Source: Cumulibacter soli (GTDB lineage: Bacteria; Actinomycetota; Actinomycetes; Mycobacteriales; Antricoccaceae). Taken from it: DNA of 64,000 nucleotides. Position numbers and translations under genes: made by a program. The stretch spans positions 310,001 through 374,000 of the forward strand of contig NZ_SMSG01000003.1 in assembly GCF_004382795.1 (NCBI RefSeq), given 5' to 3'. Of this stretch, positions 1-9,131 are shown piece after piece; position 1 is the first letter of the stretch, and the number at the start of each line of letters is the position of its first letter. The notes beneath the pieces were generated by a model that ran no database searches, had not been told where the DNA came from, and saw only the letters and a program-made list of their open reading frames with translations.

Positions 1-134
1 GGCGCTAGCCGCTGCGGCGCGCGGATGGGCTCAAGCGTCACCTCGGGGCGGATGCTCACCGAGTTCAGGCTGGCTACGGCCTCACGAAACTCCTCGGGGC
101 CGCCATCTGACGGGTTCGTCTGTGGGCTGGTCAC
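1..134 (-). CDS. DUF3000 family protein, N-terminal part (runs off the left edge)
   Basis: Only about 44 N-terminal codons lie in the window. From the GTG at 134 the translation has an acidic N-terminus and then the pattern FREAVASL..IRPEV.LEPI.APQRLA, which I recognise as the opening of the actinobacterial DUF3000 family. The family has no established function. It is transcribed away from hemE. I recall DUF3000 genes beside hemE in mycobacteria, which supports the call. The exact start is uncertain because there is no clear ribosome binding site before the GTG. Confidence 0.7.
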   Translation of the reverse strand, partial: MTSPQTNPSDGGPEEFREAVASLNSVSIRPEVTLEPIRAPQRLA

Positions 135-285
135 GTCGATAAGCGTAAGACTGTTGTTTGCATTTTTCGGTGAGCACGCGCGGTGCTGTGATAACGAACC
201 GGCGACGACAGCGGCGTGACAATGACGCTCGGGTTGCCCGAGGCGACGGGCGCCGCGCAGGGGTACGTGGGATCATGTCAGAGAT

Positions 286-1329
286 ATGTCTGAGAATTCT
301 TCGGCCTCGCCGTCCGCGCCATTGCTCGCGGCCGCGAGACGCCATACGCCTGCTTACGTCCCCGTCTGGTTCATGCGCCAGGCAGGTCGATCGCTGCCCG
401 AGTACCGACAGATCCGTGAGGGCGTCGACATGCTCGAATCGTGCATGCGACCCGATCTGGTGGCGGAGATCACGTTGCAGCCCGTTCGGCGGCACAACGT
501 CGACGCGGCGATCCTGTTCTCGGACATTGTGCTGCCGCTCAAGGCCCTCGGTATGGACCTGGACATCAAGCCGGGCGTAGGCCCGGTGATTGCGCAACCT
601 ATCCGCAGCCGTGCAGATGTCGAAGCCATCGAGGTACTCACCAACGAGCACATCGGCTTCATCTCAGAGGCGATCGGGCTGATCACCGCTGAGTTGGGCG
701 ACACGCCGTTGATCGGTTTCGCGGGCGCGCCATTCACGTTGGCCTCGTACCTCATAGAAGGCGGACCGTCGCGTAATCATGAGCGGACGAAGGCGTTCAT
801 GATGTCTGACCCGCAGGCATGGGACCTACTGCTGAGCCGCTTGTCCGATATCTCCACGGTCTTCCTCAAGGCGCAGGTAGCCGCGGGCGCGAGCGCCGTG
901 CAACTATTCGATTCGTGGGCCGGGGCGCTATCGCGCGCCAACTATGAGCGGTACGTCGCTCCGTATTCGCAGCGGATCATGAGCGCAGTCGGAGACGAGG
1001 TGCCGAAGATCCATTTCGGCGTCGGAACCGCTTTACTGCTCGAATCGATGGCTGCCACAGGAGCTGACGTCGTCGGCGTCGACTGGCGTACGCCGCTGGA
1101 CGCCGCGACTGCCCTTTTGGGGGACCGTTACGCGATCCAAGGAAATCTGGACCCGGCCGTACTGTTCGCGGATTGGTCCGTGATCGAGGCCGAGGTGCGG
1201 CGAATCCTGTCCGAGGGCGCCGCTGCCCCCGGTCATATCTTCAACCTTGGGCACGGCGTGCTGCCTGATACCGACCCCGACGTCCTGACTCGAGTCGTTG
1301 CGCTCGTACATGAGTTGACGGCGGCCTAG
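286..1329 (+). CDS. hemE: Uroporphyrinogen decarboxylase
   Basis: Cytosolic enzyme that decarboxylates the four acetate side chains of uroporphyrinogen III to give coproporphyrinogen III. The 347-residue length is normal. The family signature [10 protein letters not shown] lies near residues 26-35 and supplies the substrate-binding arginines. The catalytic aspartate is in the FSDI segment (about residue 85), and the second signature [13 protein letters not shown] follows near residue 145. ATG 286 is the first in-frame start that keeps this N-terminus. It is the first gene of hemE-hemG-hemQ, the coproporphyrin-dependent haem route of Gram-positive bacteria; hemG begins 5 nt after its stop. Confidence 0.97.
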   Translation: MSENSSASPSAPLLAAARRHTPAYVPVWFMRQAGRSLPEYRQIREGVDMLESCMRPDLVAEITLQPVRRHNVDAAILFSDIVLPLKALGMDLDIKPGVGPVIAQPIRSRADVEAIEVLTNEHIGFISEAIGLITAELGDTPLIGFAGAPFTLASYLIEGGPSRNHERTKAFMMSDPQAWDLLLSRLSDISTVFLKAQVAAGASAVQLFDSWAGALSRANYERYVAPYSQRIMSAVGDEVPKIHFGVGTALLLESMAATGADVVGVDWRTPLDAATALLGDRYAIQGNLDPAVLFADWSVIEAEVRRILSEGAAAPGHIFNLGHGVLPDTDPDVLTRVVALVHELTAA

Positions 1330-1334
1330 CCCAG

Positions 1335-2765
1335 ATGGGCATCGATCGCGAACGTCCGCTGGCGGAGCCGCCGAAATCCTGCGATGTGCTGGTCATCGGC
1401 GCCGGTATCGCGGGTCTGGTGACCGCATATCGCCTGCGCCGCGCCCGAGGCGACCTCGACGTCCACGTCATCGATATCGCGTCGTACGCCGGCGGCAAGT
1501 TGCGTGCGCGTTCGTTGGCCGGCGTACAGGTCGACGTAGGTGCCGAGGCCGTCATAGCGCGTCGCCACGAGGGAATGCGCTTAATCGAAGAACTCGGGTT
1601 GAGCGGTGAGGTGCACCATCCTGGCGTTGCCGCATCACAGATCGCCACCGCAGGCGGGCGGTACCCGATTCCCGCCGAGACGCTGATGGGCGTCCCGACT
1701 GACGTAACGGCAATCGCGAACAGCGGTCTGCTCAGTGCTGCTGGAATTGCGAGGCTTTCTGCCGGTGGCGCACCGTTGGAGGTCGACGAGGATGTGTCCG
1801 TAGGCGATGCGATAGCGGGGGAGTTCGGGCCCGAGGTGGTCGACCGGCTCGTCGAACCTCTGCTCGCTGGCGTGTACGCGGGTCGTGCTGACCGACTATC
1901 ACTGAAGGCCACGATTCCCGCGTTGTGGGCTCAGGTGGGATCCAGTGAGTCGCTGATGGCGGCGGCGCAAGCAGCGAAAGCCGCTGCGCCTCGCTCCGAC
2001 GCGCCGGTGTTCGCGACCGTCACCGGAGGCGTTGGGGTTATTCCGGATCGGCTCATTTCAGCTGGCGACTTATCGGTGACCCTGCGCTGCCCGGCTCGCA
2101 AGATTCGTCGCGACGGCAATGAGTTCGTAGTGGAGACCGGCGCCGCCCCGGATCCTCATTTCGTGCGCGCGCGATCGGTGGTGGTGGCGACGTCGGCGCC
2201 GAAGGCGGCTCGTCTGCTCACCGATCTGGCGCCTCGTGCCTCCGCGGAACTGTCTCAGGTCGCTACGGCGAGTATGGCTGTGGTGCTACTTGCCTACCGT
2301 GTGGGCGATCTGGCCAACCCGCCGCCGACGACAAGCGGGATGCTGGTGCCGGTCAGTGAGGGAACCACGGTTAAGGCCGCGACATACGTGACGAACAAAT
2401 GGCCGCACGTGAGGACCTCCGAAGATCTGTTTATCGTGCGGGCGTCGATCGGTCGAGTGGGCGACGAGGGCGTCCTGCAGCGCTCGGATGAGGATCTGGT
2501 GACCCTCGCACGGCGCGACCTCGCCGTACTCGGTGATATCTCCGGTGAGCCGATCGATTCGCTGGTGCAGCGTTGGGGCGGTGGACTGCCTCAGTACGAC
2601 GTCGGGCATGTGGCGCGGGTGGCGCGGATCCGCGCTGACGTGGCGACAGTCTCCGGGCTCGCCGTCGCCGGAGCGACGTACGACGGTGTCGGAATTCCTG
2701 GATGTATCAACAGCGCAGACGCCGCAGCGCAACGCGTGCTGCAGCATATCGAGGGAGATGAATGA
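1335..2765 (+). CDS. hemG: Coproporphyrinogen III / protoporphyrinogen oxidase (CgoX/HemY type)
   Basis: FAD-dependent amine-oxidase-fold enzyme that oxidises the porphyrinogen ring. In actinobacteria with HemQ the expected substrate is coproporphyrinogen III, with O2 as acceptor. The dinucleotide-binding motif VLVIGAGIAGLVTAYRLR lies near residues 18-35. A GG-containing stretch (YAGGKLRA) follows near residue 54, and the C-terminal FAD contact region VAGATYDGVGIPGCINSA is near residue 445. The length, 476 residues, is typical. The stop overlaps the hemQ start by 8 nt, so the genes are probably translationally coupled. Confidence 0.95.
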   Translation: MGIDRERPLAEPPKSCDVLVIGAGIAGLVTAYRLRRARGDLDVHVIDIASYAGGKLRARSLAGVQVDVGAEAVIARRHEGMRLIEELGLSGEVHHPGVAASQIATAGGRYPIPAETLMGVPTDVTAIANSGLLSAAGIARLSAGGAPLEVDEDVSVGDAIAGEFGPEVVDRLVEPLLAGVYAGRADRLSLKATIPALWAQVGSSESLMAAAQAAKAAAPRSDAPVFATVTGGVGVIPDRLISAGDLSVTLRCPARKIRRDGNEFVVETGAAPDPHFVRARSVVVATSAPKAARLLTDLAPRASAELSQVATASMAVVLLAYRVGDLANPPPTTSGMLVPVSEGTTVKAATYVTNKWPHVRTSEDLFIVRASIGRVGDEGVLQRSDEDLVTLARRDLAVLGDISGEPIDSLVQRWGGGLPQYDVGHVARVARIRADVATVSGLAVAGATYDGVGIPGCINSADAAAQRVLQHIEGDE

Positions 2766-3528
2766 GTTGTCGGAAAACGTCGCGGATCGCCTAGGCGCTG
2801 ACGGTCAGCCGGAGCATGCCGGAAACCTGAAGGCACAACGGATCAAGGAACTGAACGCGACTACGCGCTACACGATGTGGTCGGTGTTCAAGGTCGATCC
2901 GTCGTTGCGAGGCCTGCGCGGCTCGCGCGAGTCCGCGGCGCAGCAGATCGAGGAGATCTTTGCCGAAGCGCTGCGCGATGACGATGTGAAGGTGCGTGGC
3001 GTGTACGACGTATCCGGCTTCCGCGCGGACGCGGAGTTCATGATCTGGTCGCACGCACCGTCCAGTGATGCGCTGCAGGACCTTTATCAGCGGGTTCGCA
3101 ATAGCGACCTAGGTGAGCACCTGGTGCCGGTGTGGTCACAGATGGCGCTGCATCGCCCCGCGGAATTCAACAAGAGTCACCTCCCCGCATTCTTGGCTGA
3201 TGAGGTCTCGCGCGGGTATGTCTGCGTGTATCCGTTCATCCGCTCGTACGACTGGTATTTGCTGCCCGACGACGAACGGCGCAACATGCTGCGCGAGCAT
3301 GGGCAGATGGCCCGGCCGTACGGTGACGTTCGCGCTAACACGGTGCCGGCGTTCGCGCTGGGCGACTACGAATGGATCCTGGCTTTCGAGTGCGACGAAC
3401 TACATCAGATCGTTGACTTGATGCGCGATCTGCGCGCCTCGGAAGCGCGCCGACACGTTCGTGAGGAAGTACCGTTCTACACCGGTCGGCAACTGTCACT
3501 GAACGAACTCATCACGCGCCTGCCGTAG
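2758..3528 (+). CDS. hemQ: Coproheme decarboxylase (chlorite-dismutase-like HemQ/ChdC)
   Basis: Final enzyme of the coproporphyrin-dependent route: it converts two propionates of Fe-coproporphyrin III to vinyls, using peroxide, to form haem b. The 256-residue protein belongs to the chlorite dismutase-like family. Visible landmarks are TTRYTMWSVFKV near residue 34, the YPFIRSYDWYLLP segment (about 159-171) holding the family's catalytic tyrosine, and REHGQMAR (about 181-188) with a haem-ligand histidine. The ATG at 2758 overlaps the end of hemG. The ferrochelatase that acts just before this step is not in the window. A hairpin repeat lies directly downstream. Confidence 0.95.
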   Translation: MNELSENVADRLGADGQPEHAGNLKAQRIKELNATTRYTMWSVFKVDPSLRGLRGSRESAAQQIEEIFAEALRDDDVKVRGVYDVSGFRADAEFMIWSHAPSSDALQDLYQRVRNSDLGEHLVPVWSQMALHRPAEFNKSHLPAFLADEVSRGYVCVYPFIRSYDWYLLPDDERRNMLREHGQMARPYGDVRANTVPAFALGDYEWILAFECDELHQIVDLMRDLRASEARRHVREEVPFYTGRQLSLNELITRLP

Positions 3529-3543
3529 GCGGGATTCCTTATT

Positions 3544-3621
3544 CTGCGGTGGTTTGGGACTGGTCCCGAGCGAAGTATCCAGGCCTGAACCACCGCAGAT
3601 CTGCGTGGGTGCTACTTGGGC
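3544..3621 (+). repeat. Left copy of a 78-bp direct repeat carrying a terminator-like hairpin
   Basis: It matches 14941-15018 at 69 of 78 positions, in the same orientation. The first 55 nt form a hairpin: CTGCGGTGG at the start pairs with CCACCGCAG at 3590-3598. The stem extends to about 20 bp with three mismatches around a loop of some 15 nt. The last part contains CTACTTGGG, which in the right copy is the reversed 3' end (Pro-Lys-stop) of msrB. It sits 15 nt after the hemQ stop and probably ends the haem operon transcript. Confidence 0.8.
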
Positions 3622-3692
3622 CATCGATACATGCGAACCGGTAGATGGCCGCGAGCACGTTAGGGTGTGGCCTCAAGTGGCGGGAGGAAATC

Positions 3693-4370
3693 ATGACGAA
3701 ATCGAAAGCGGAGGTTGGACTTCGAGGCGGCGTGGTCCGCAACCCGGCGAAACGTGAGCAACAACGCCGAGACATCATCGCTGCGGCGGCGCGCGTATTT
3801 GCGCGTACTGGATACGAAAATGCGACGATGACCGATGTTGCGCGCGAAATGGGCGTCAGCAAGGGCGTGTTGTATTACCAGTTTCAGAGTAAGGCTGAAT
3901 TGATCGTCGCCACGCGAATTCAGTCCGTCGGCCAGGCGACTGCGACTCTCGCAGAAATCATCGCCAGGCCCGTCCCGGTCGCCGAGAGGATGCGCGAGGC
4001 TCTGCGGGCACACGTTCAGACAAATTTCGAGGAACTCAGCCGGCACGTCATCCTGCTGCCGCGAATAGTTGGCCTCGATGACAGTAGTGCGCGGGAAGTA
4101 CGCGAACTCGAGCGGCGGTACGAGGAGCTCCTTAGCGAGCTGGTGCAAGAAGGCATCACCAGCGGCGCGTTCGTTGAGGCTCCGGTGCGCTTGACGGTCT
4201 TTACCTTGATTAAGGCGTGTGCATCGCCCGCGTTCTGGTTCCGAGAGGGTGGAAGCCTATCGCAGCAGGATGTCGTCGAGGGGCTTACTGAGCAACTGAT
4301 GCGAAGTCTCATCGGTTCGTCTTCGACGATCTCGGATACGCGTACGAAGAAGAGACCTAAACGCAGTTAA
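3693..4370 (+). CDS. TetR family transcriptional regulator
   Basis: A 225-residue protein with a classic TetR N-terminal helix-turn-helix: RRDIIAAAARVFARTGYENATMTDVAREMGVSKGVLYYQFQSK at about residues 26-68, including the family's YYxF-K stretch. The remainder is a helical ligand-binding domain ending in a basic tail (TKKRPKRS). I place the start at ATG 3693 because GGGAGGA lies 4 nt upstream; an in-frame ATG at 3645 has no such site. It precedes the transporter and carboxylase genes on the same strand and is the likely local regulator. Its ligand is unknown; the neighbours suggest an acid or a CoA ester. Confidence 0.9.
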   Translation: MTKSKAEVGLRGGVVRNPAKREQQRRDIIAAAARVFARTGYENATMTDVAREMGVSKGVLYYQFQSKAELIVATRIQSVGQATATLAEIIARPVPVAERMREALRAHVQTNFEELSRHVILLPRIVGLDDSSAREVRELERRYEELLSELVQEGITSGAFVEAPVRLTVFTLIKACASPAFWFREGGSLSQQDVVEGLTEQLMRSLIGSSSTISDTRTKKRPKRS

Positions 4371-4490
4371 GCGCGACGCCTACCGACCGGTGACGGGGCG
4401 CGAGACCGGCGTTCGCAACTCCTCAGCCGCCTCCTCGACAGAACCGTCGAAGTTGAGCGGTCGTCAGAAGTCTCGTCTTCAGAAATTGTG

Positions 4491-4526
4491 AAGAATCGTC
4501 GACACCATGGGGTGTCGACGATTCTT
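4491..4526 (+). terminator. Strong hairpin after the TetR gene
   Basis: Perfect 16-bp inverted repeat: AAGAATCGTCGACACC at 4491-4506 and its complement at 4511-4526, around the tetraloop ATGG. A T-containing stretch follows (GTCTTCATACTCTTCC) but not a clean T-run. It lies 120 nt after the tetR stop and ahead of the binding-protein promoter, as expected of a terminator separating the regulator from the transporter operon. A regulatory role is also possible. Confidence 0.65.
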
Positions 4527-4551
4527 GTCTTCATACTCTTCCGACATATTG

Positions 4552-4569
4552 GCGAACTGTCATGTTCGC
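4552..4569. promoter_or_regulatory. Candidate operator GCGAAC-N6-GTTCGC
   Basis: A perfect inverted repeat (6-bp arms, 6-nt spacer) between the hairpin and the predicted promoter of the binding-protein gene. Its size and place fit a dimeric repressor such as the adjacent TetR protein. The link is inference; no second copy was found next to the CoA ligase gene. Confidence 0.35.
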
Positions 4570-4609
4570 AAGCGCGGCGACGAAGGTTCAACGTCGTTTC
4601 AGATCATTA

Positions 4610-4641
4610 TTGACGCGTCGGTTTATTCCTGTCAGTATAAC
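4610..4641 (+). promoter_or_regulatory. Candidate sigma-70-type promoter of the transporter operon
   Basis: TTGACG at 4610-4615 and TATAAC at 4636-4641, separated by 20 nt, which is longer than the ideal 17. They lie 52 nt before the start of the binding-protein gene. The elements are good but the spacing is not, so this is tentative. Confidence 0.4.
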
Positions 4642-4693
4642 TCGGCATGTGGCGCAGGTCATCGCGCTGCGCGCCGAACGAAGGAGCTACAGG

Positions 4694-6205
4694 ATGCGGA
4701 ATCTAGGCAAGCGACTAGGAGCCGTGGCCATCGCCGCGCTGCTCGCGCTGCTCACGGCATGCGGCAGCGGAGGGTCGGGTGGCGACTCGGATACGTTGCG
4801 CATCGCCGTCAGCGCCGACATCTCATCTCTTGATCCGATCAAGGGAAATTCCGGGCTGGACCACGTGATGCTGTACACGATCTACGACACCTTGATCTCG
4901 TTCGACGCTGAGATGCAGCCGCAGCCGGGTCTTGCCGAGGCGTGGGAGCTCGTGTCGCCAACCGAACTTCGATTGGATCTGCGTACCGGCGTCAAGTTTC
5001 ACGACGGCACCGATTTCGATGCGGAAGCAGTGAAGTACAACCTCGAGCGTGGTCGTGGCGAAGGATCAAACGTGGCGGCCGATCTCTCGTCAATCTCCGA
5101 GGTCGAGGTAACCGATCCACAGACCGTCACGATCAAGCTTTCGGATCCGGATGCCAGCATCCTGATGGTGCTTGCGGATCGCGCAGGCATGATGGTCTCG
5201 CCGACGGCCGCTAAGGCCGGCGAGGATGACGTGAGCGCGAATCCCATCGGCACCGGTGGTTGGGAATATGTGGACTGGAAGCGCGGCGAGGCGCTGAAGG
5301 TTAAGCGCTTTGCGGATTACTGGGACAGCGAAGCTGTGCGGGTCGAGAACATCGACTTCAATGTGCTGACCGACCCGACCACCCGGGTCACGTCACTTAA
5401 GTCGGGCCAGCAGGACCTCGCACTCGCGATCGCGGCATCTGACGCGGCCACAGTCGAAGCCGCATCTGGTGTCGAACTGTTTCAGGCGCCCAGCATGCTG
5501 CTGAACATCGTGTTCCTCAATACCTCCTCGGAAGAACTCAGCGACCCGAACGTGCGGCGTGCGTTGAGCCTGGCCATCAATCGTGATTCCTTACTCTCGG
5601 GCGCATTCTTCGATCGCGGTACACCTGCGGCTGGGATAGTCCCCGAGGACTACTGGGCGACGCCGCCGAGCAGCGTGAAGGCGGATTTCGATCCAGACAA
5701 GGCTAAGTCGCTCTTGGCGGAGGCCGGTGTGAGCGACCTGCAGTTCGACATCATCACCAACGCCGATTCGGCTACCGTACGTACCGCCGAGGTGCTCCAA
5801 CAGCAATGGGAAAACGTCGGGGTCACCGTGAACCTCATGCCGCGCGAACTCGTGCAGGCCACGAACGATTTCTTCGTGGACAAGCTCGCGCAAGGCTACT
5901 TGTCGGTGTGGACGGGGCGGCCGGATCCTGCCATGACCTATCGGTCGCTGTTTACCGAAGACTCGTTCTATAACGCCGGCGCTGGCACACCTGGTATGTC
6001 AGACGCGCTGGCTGCATCGGATGAGTCACTTGAGCCGGAGAAGCGCAAACCTGGCTTGGACGGGGCTGCGGAATCGGTCTTTGAGAACACCTCGGCATTG
6101 CCGCTTGCATTCTCAGACCTACTCATCGGCCACAGCGACGACGTAACAGGACTGACTTCGAATCTGCTGGGCAAACCCAAGCTCATCGGCGTGACGATCG
6201 GCTGA
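4694..6205 (+). CDS. ABC transporter substrate-binding lipoprotein, family 5 (peptide/nickel type)
   Basis: Extracytoplasmic solute receptor of the SBP_bac_5 family, anchored to the membrane by a lipidated cysteine. The signal peptide has a basic start (MRNLGKR), a hydrophobic core and the lipobox LTAC, with Cys23 modified. The mature protein shows the family pattern: a statement of position (ISSLDPIKG), YDTLI, PGLAEAWE near residue 80, and LRTGVKFHDGTDFDAEAVKYN near residue 100. AAGGAG sits 7 nt before ATG 4694. Length 503 residues is typical. It begins a five-gene transporter unit; the next gene starts within 16 nt. Family 5 receptors bind peptides but also opines, sugars, metals and small organic compounds, so the ligand is unknown. 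Confidence 0.93.
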   Translation: MRNLGKRLGAVAIAALLALLTACGSGGSGGDSDTLRIAVSADISSLDPIKGNSGLDHVMLYTIYDTLISFDAEMQPQPGLAEAWELVSPTELRLDLRTGVKFHDGTDFDAEAVKYNLERGRGEGSNVAADLSSISEVEVTDPQTVTIKLSDPDASILMVLADRAGMMVSPTAAKAGEDDVSANPIGTGGWEYVDWKRGEALKVKRFADYWDSEAVRVENIDFNVLTDPTTRVTSLKSGQQDLALAIAASDAATVEAASGVELFQAPSMLLNIVFLNTSSEELSDPNVRRALSLAINRDSLLSGAFFDRGTPAAGIVPEDYWATPPSSVKADFDPDKAKSLLAEAGVSDLQFDIITNADSATVRTAEVLQQQWENVGVTVNLMPRELVQATNDFFVDKLAQGYLSVWTGRPDPAMTYRSLFTEDSFYNAGAGTPGMSDALAASDESLEPEKRKPGLDGAAESVFENTSALPLAFSDLLIGHSDDVTGLTSNLLGKPKLIGVTIG

Positions 6206-6220
6206 GGATTGGTGGGGACA

Positions 6221-7201
6221 GTGTCACTACTGAAAGTTGACGACCTAGTTGTACATTTCGGTCAGGGAGCCGACAGCGTTCAGGCGCTACACGGGGTTTC
6301 TCTGGAGATTGACCACGGTGAGATTGTCGGGTTGGTCGGTGAGAGCGGCAGCGGCAAGACGGTAACTTCGCTGGCGCTCATGGGGTTGCTTGATCCGCGA
6401 AACGCGCGGGTCGATGGCAAAGCGTCGTTCGATGGCTCGTCGTTATGGAATGAGAAGGGCCGTCGGCCTTCCGGGCAGACTCCGCAACTCGCGATGATCT
6501 TCCAGGAGCCCATGACCGCGCTCGATCCTGTGTTCTCGATCGGTCATCAGCTGAGCGCAACGCTGAGGTTGCGGCAGCAGATGGCCAAACATCAAGCGGC
6601 CGAGGAGGCTGTGCGCCTTTTGGACCAGGTCGGGATTCCGGATCCGCAGGCTCGGATGCGCTCGTATCCACATGAGATGTCCGGCGGAATGCGCCAACGG
6701 GTGGTCATCGCCATCGCGTTGGCGTGTGCGCCGAAGCTGCTGATAGCCGACGAACCCACCACGGCTGTGGACGTCACGATTCAGGCTCAACTTCTAGAGC
6801 TGATCAAGGGGCTGGCGCGAGAACGAGGAATGGCCGTGCTGTTTGTGACGCATGATCTAGGGGTCGTGTCCGAGACCTGCGACCGAATGGTGACGATGTA
6901 TGCAGGAAGAGTCGTCGAGCAAGGTCCGGTCCGAGAGGTGCTGGCCGTTCCGGCGCATCCGTATACGGCGGGTCTGTTGGCGGCCTTGCCATCCGCTGAT
7001 TCGCGCGGCAAGCGGCTTCCGACCATTCCTGGCCGCGTGCCACCACCAGGAGAAGAGATCGCCGGGTGCGTGTTCGCTGAGCGATGCAGTCATGCCGAGT
7101 CGGTCTGTGGTGAACCGCAGACATTGCGTTCCTACCTCGATTCCCGACGACACGTGCGCTGCGTGCGAGCGCAAGAACTAGAGCTTGCGGGTGCTCGGTG
7201 A
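6221..7201 (+). CDS. ABC transporter ATP-binding protein, OppD/DppD type
   Basis: First of two ATPases of the importer. Walker A GESGSGKT is near residue 42, the signature MSGGMRQR near 152 and Walker B LLIADEPTTAVD near 172. The C-terminus carries the oligopeptide-type extension with three cysteines (GCVFAERCSHAESVC), which in this family can hold an Fe-S cluster or metal. GTG 6221 gives the standard N-terminus SLLKVDDLVVHFG; TTG 6209 and GTG 6212 are in-frame alternatives. The stop overlaps the next start as GTGA, so expression is coupled. Confidence 0.93.
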   Translation: MSLLKVDDLVVHFGQGADSVQALHGVSLEIDHGEIVGLVGESGSGKTVTSLALMGLLDPRNARVDGKASFDGSSLWNEKGRRPSGQTPQLAMIFQEPMTALDPVFSIGHQLSATLRLRQQMAKHQAAEEAVRLLDQVGIPDPQARMRSYPHEMSGGMRQRVVIAIALACAPKLLIADEPTTAVDVTIQAQLLELIKGLARERGMAVLFVTHDLGVVSETCDRMVTMYAGRVVEQGPVREVLAVPAHPYTAGLLAALPSADSRGKRLPTIPGRVPPPGEEIAGCVFAERCSHAESVCGEPQTLRSYLDSRRHVRCVRAQELELAGAR

Positions 7202-8190
7202 TGGAAACGTTGATGAGCCTGGACGGGGTCTCCGTTCGCTTTCCCGTGGGCAGGCGCAAGTTCGTGACAGCAGTTGACGACGTATCCGTCGACATCATCG
7301 CAGGTGAAACCCTCGGTCTTATCGGGGAAAGCGGATCCGGCAAGTCGACATTGGCGCGTGCGCTCACGGGCTTGGTTCCGGTCAGTAGCGGCAGTGTCCG
7401 GTGGCGAGGCGACGATACAGCCTCGTTCTCCCGCGCTCAGCGCAGAACGTTCACCAGCTCCGTTCAGATGATATTCCAAGATCCACACAGCGCACTTGAT
7501 CCGCGTCGAACCATCGGAAGTAGCGTGCGTGAGCCGTTGGATGTGCTGAACATCGGTGATAAGCGTCGGCGTTCGGACGTGGTGATGACGGCGCTTGCCG
7601 ACGTCGGGTTGACCGAGTCGCACGCTGCTCGATATCCACATCAATTGAGTGGCGGGCAGAAGCAGCGAGCCAACATCGCCCGTGCGCTGGTATCTGAGCC
7701 TGAGATGCTGATCTGCGACGAGTCGGTCGCGGCGCTCGACGTCGCGCTACAAGCTGAGATTCTCAATCTCTTACAGGATCTCAAGGTCGAGCGTCACCTC
7801 ACGATCGTGTTCATTAGCCACGACCTCGCGGTCGTCGGCCACGTCGCGGATCGCGTCAATGTCATGTACGTAGGAAAACTTGTGGAGCAGGCGCCGACAG
7901 ATGAAATCTTTGAGCGGCCGCGCCACCCCTACAGTGAAGCGTTACTGTCAGCGCAACTAGATGTAACGGGCACGTCGCGGCACAGGATCATCCTGGACGG
8001 TGACATTCCGAGTCCTATGTCGCCGCCGTCCGGATGCCGTTTCCGAACTCGCTGCCCACATGCTCTCGAACTCTGTGCCGTGGACGTGCCCAAACTCGGC
8101 GAGGTGGCGCCAGCTCACGCGTCCGCATGCCTGCGGACCGCGGCGCTGTACGGGGACGACTCATCGCTTGTTGATGGCGTGGTGTCATGA
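7198..8190 (+). CDS. ABC transporter ATP-binding protein, OppF/DppF type
   Basis: Second ATPase of the importer, 330 residues. Walker A GESGSGKST lies near residue 44, the signature LSGGQKQR near 150 and Walker B MLICDESVAALD near 170. The C-terminal oligopeptide-type extension with cysteines is present (GCRFRTRCPHALELC). The Walker B block reads DESVAALD where many relatives have DEPTSALD; the catalytic glutamate is kept. GTG 7198 overlaps the previous stop, and its own stop overlaps the first permease start by 4 nt. Confidence 0.93.
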   Translation: MMETLMSLDGVSVRFPVGRRKFVTAVDDVSVDIIAGETLGLIGESGSGKSTLARALTGLVPVSSGSVRWRGDDTASFSRAQRRTFTSSVQMIFQDPHSALDPRRTIGSSVREPLDVLNIGDKRRRSDVVMTALADVGLTESHAARYPHQLSGGQKQRANIARALVSEPEMLICDESVAALDVALQAEILNLLQDLKVERHLTIVFISHDLAVVGHVADRVNVMYVGKLVEQAPTDEIFERPRHPYSEALLSAQLDVTGTSRHRIILDGDIPSPMSPPSGCRFRTRCPHALELCAVDVPKLGEVAPAHASACLRTAALYGDDSSLVDGVVS

Positions 8191-9131
8191 GGATCTCTCG
8201 GCTCATTGGCCTGCGCCTGTTATCCGCTATCCCAACGCTGCTGTTGGCAACGCTGATCATCTTCCTGTTGCAGCGGCTCATTCCTGGCGATCCAGCCGTG
8301 TCCTTGGCGGGTGAATACGCTACGCCGGAGCGCATTGCCGAAATTCGGCAGGAACTCGGGCTCGATCGATCGCTGCCAGCGCAGTACCTCAGTTGGACGA
8401 TCAATGCATTCTCCGGGGATTTGGGTACCTCGTTGAGAACGGGTGAGCCCGTTGCTAATGTCGTTTTCGATCGTCTGCCACTCACGCTGATCCTCGCCTT
8501 GTTCGCGCTTGTCGTTGCGATTTGCGTAGGCCTACCAAGCGGCGTCGTCGCGGCGTCCAAACCTGATTCTCGGCTGGATCGTTTCCTGACGACGGGATCG
8601 ACGCTGGGCATCGCGATTCCGAACTTCTGGCTCGGCATGATGCTGATCATGGTGTTTGCGCTGGGGCTGGGCTGGTTCCCCGGCCCGGGCGGGGTTAGTT
8701 TGGCCGAAGATCCCGCCGCAGCGTTGTACGGTCTGGTACTGCCAGCGATCGCGCTCGGCTTGGTAGGCGGCGCGGAGATCGCCAGGCAGGTTCGCAGCGC
8801 AATGATCGAGAACCTCTCGGCGGATTACATCCGGACGCATCGTGCGAAAGGGGTTCCGCAAGGCGTCATTATCTGGCGTTACGCATTGAAGAACTCGGGT
8901 ATTCCGCTCGCGACGATCATTGGGCTGCAGGTGTCCAGGCTCCTTGGCAGTGCGGTCGTGGTCGAGGCAGTCTTCGGATTATCTGGAATAGGAACCCTTG
9001 TGGTCGAGGCAACTAGTCAACGGGACTACCCGGTCATCCAGGCGATCGTGTTTGTCGCGGCGATCGTGGTCCTTCTCGTCAACCTGGTAGTCGATATTTC
9101 GTATCGGCTGCTCGATCCAAGGATTGCCTGA
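8187..9131 (+). CDS. ABC transporter permease, OppB/DppB type
   Basis: Integral membrane subunit of the importer, 314 residues. It starts with the typical DppB pattern: RLIGLRLLSAIPTLLLATLIIFLLQRLIPGDP, one membrane helix followed by the PGDP motif. A periplasmic section follows, then about five further helices. The cytoplasmic EAA-type loop that docks the ATPases is around RTHRAKGVPQGVIIWRYALKN (residues 215-235). ATG overlap at both ends (4 nt with the ATPase gene, 1 nt with the next permease gene) places it firmly in the operon. Confidence 0.93.
   Translation: MRISRLIGLRLLSAIPTLLLATLIIFLLQRLIPGDPAVSLAGEYATPERIAEIRQELGLDRSLPAQYLSWTINAFSGDLGTSLRTGEPVANVVFDRLPLTLILALFALVVAICVGLPSGVVAASKPDSRLDRFLTTGSTLGIAIPNFWLGMMLIMVFALGLGWFPGPGGVSLAEDPAAALYGLVLPAIALGLVGGAEIARQVRSAMIENLSADYIRTHRAKGVPQGVIIWRYALKNSGIPLATIIGLQVSRLLGSAVVVEAVFGLSGIGTLVVEATSQRDYPVIQAIVFVAAIVVLLVNLVVDISYRLLDPRIA

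Noticed and set aside
82-651. Long open frames on the strand opposite hemE
   Set aside because: They mirror hemE codons in a high-GC genome, match no family and conflict with a confidently identified gene.
3541-3862. A minus-strand frame covering the left direct repeat and the start of the TetR gene, possibly an msrB remnant
   Set aside because: Beyond the final Pro-Lys-stop codons it shows no MsrB motif, so only the repeat itself is shared.
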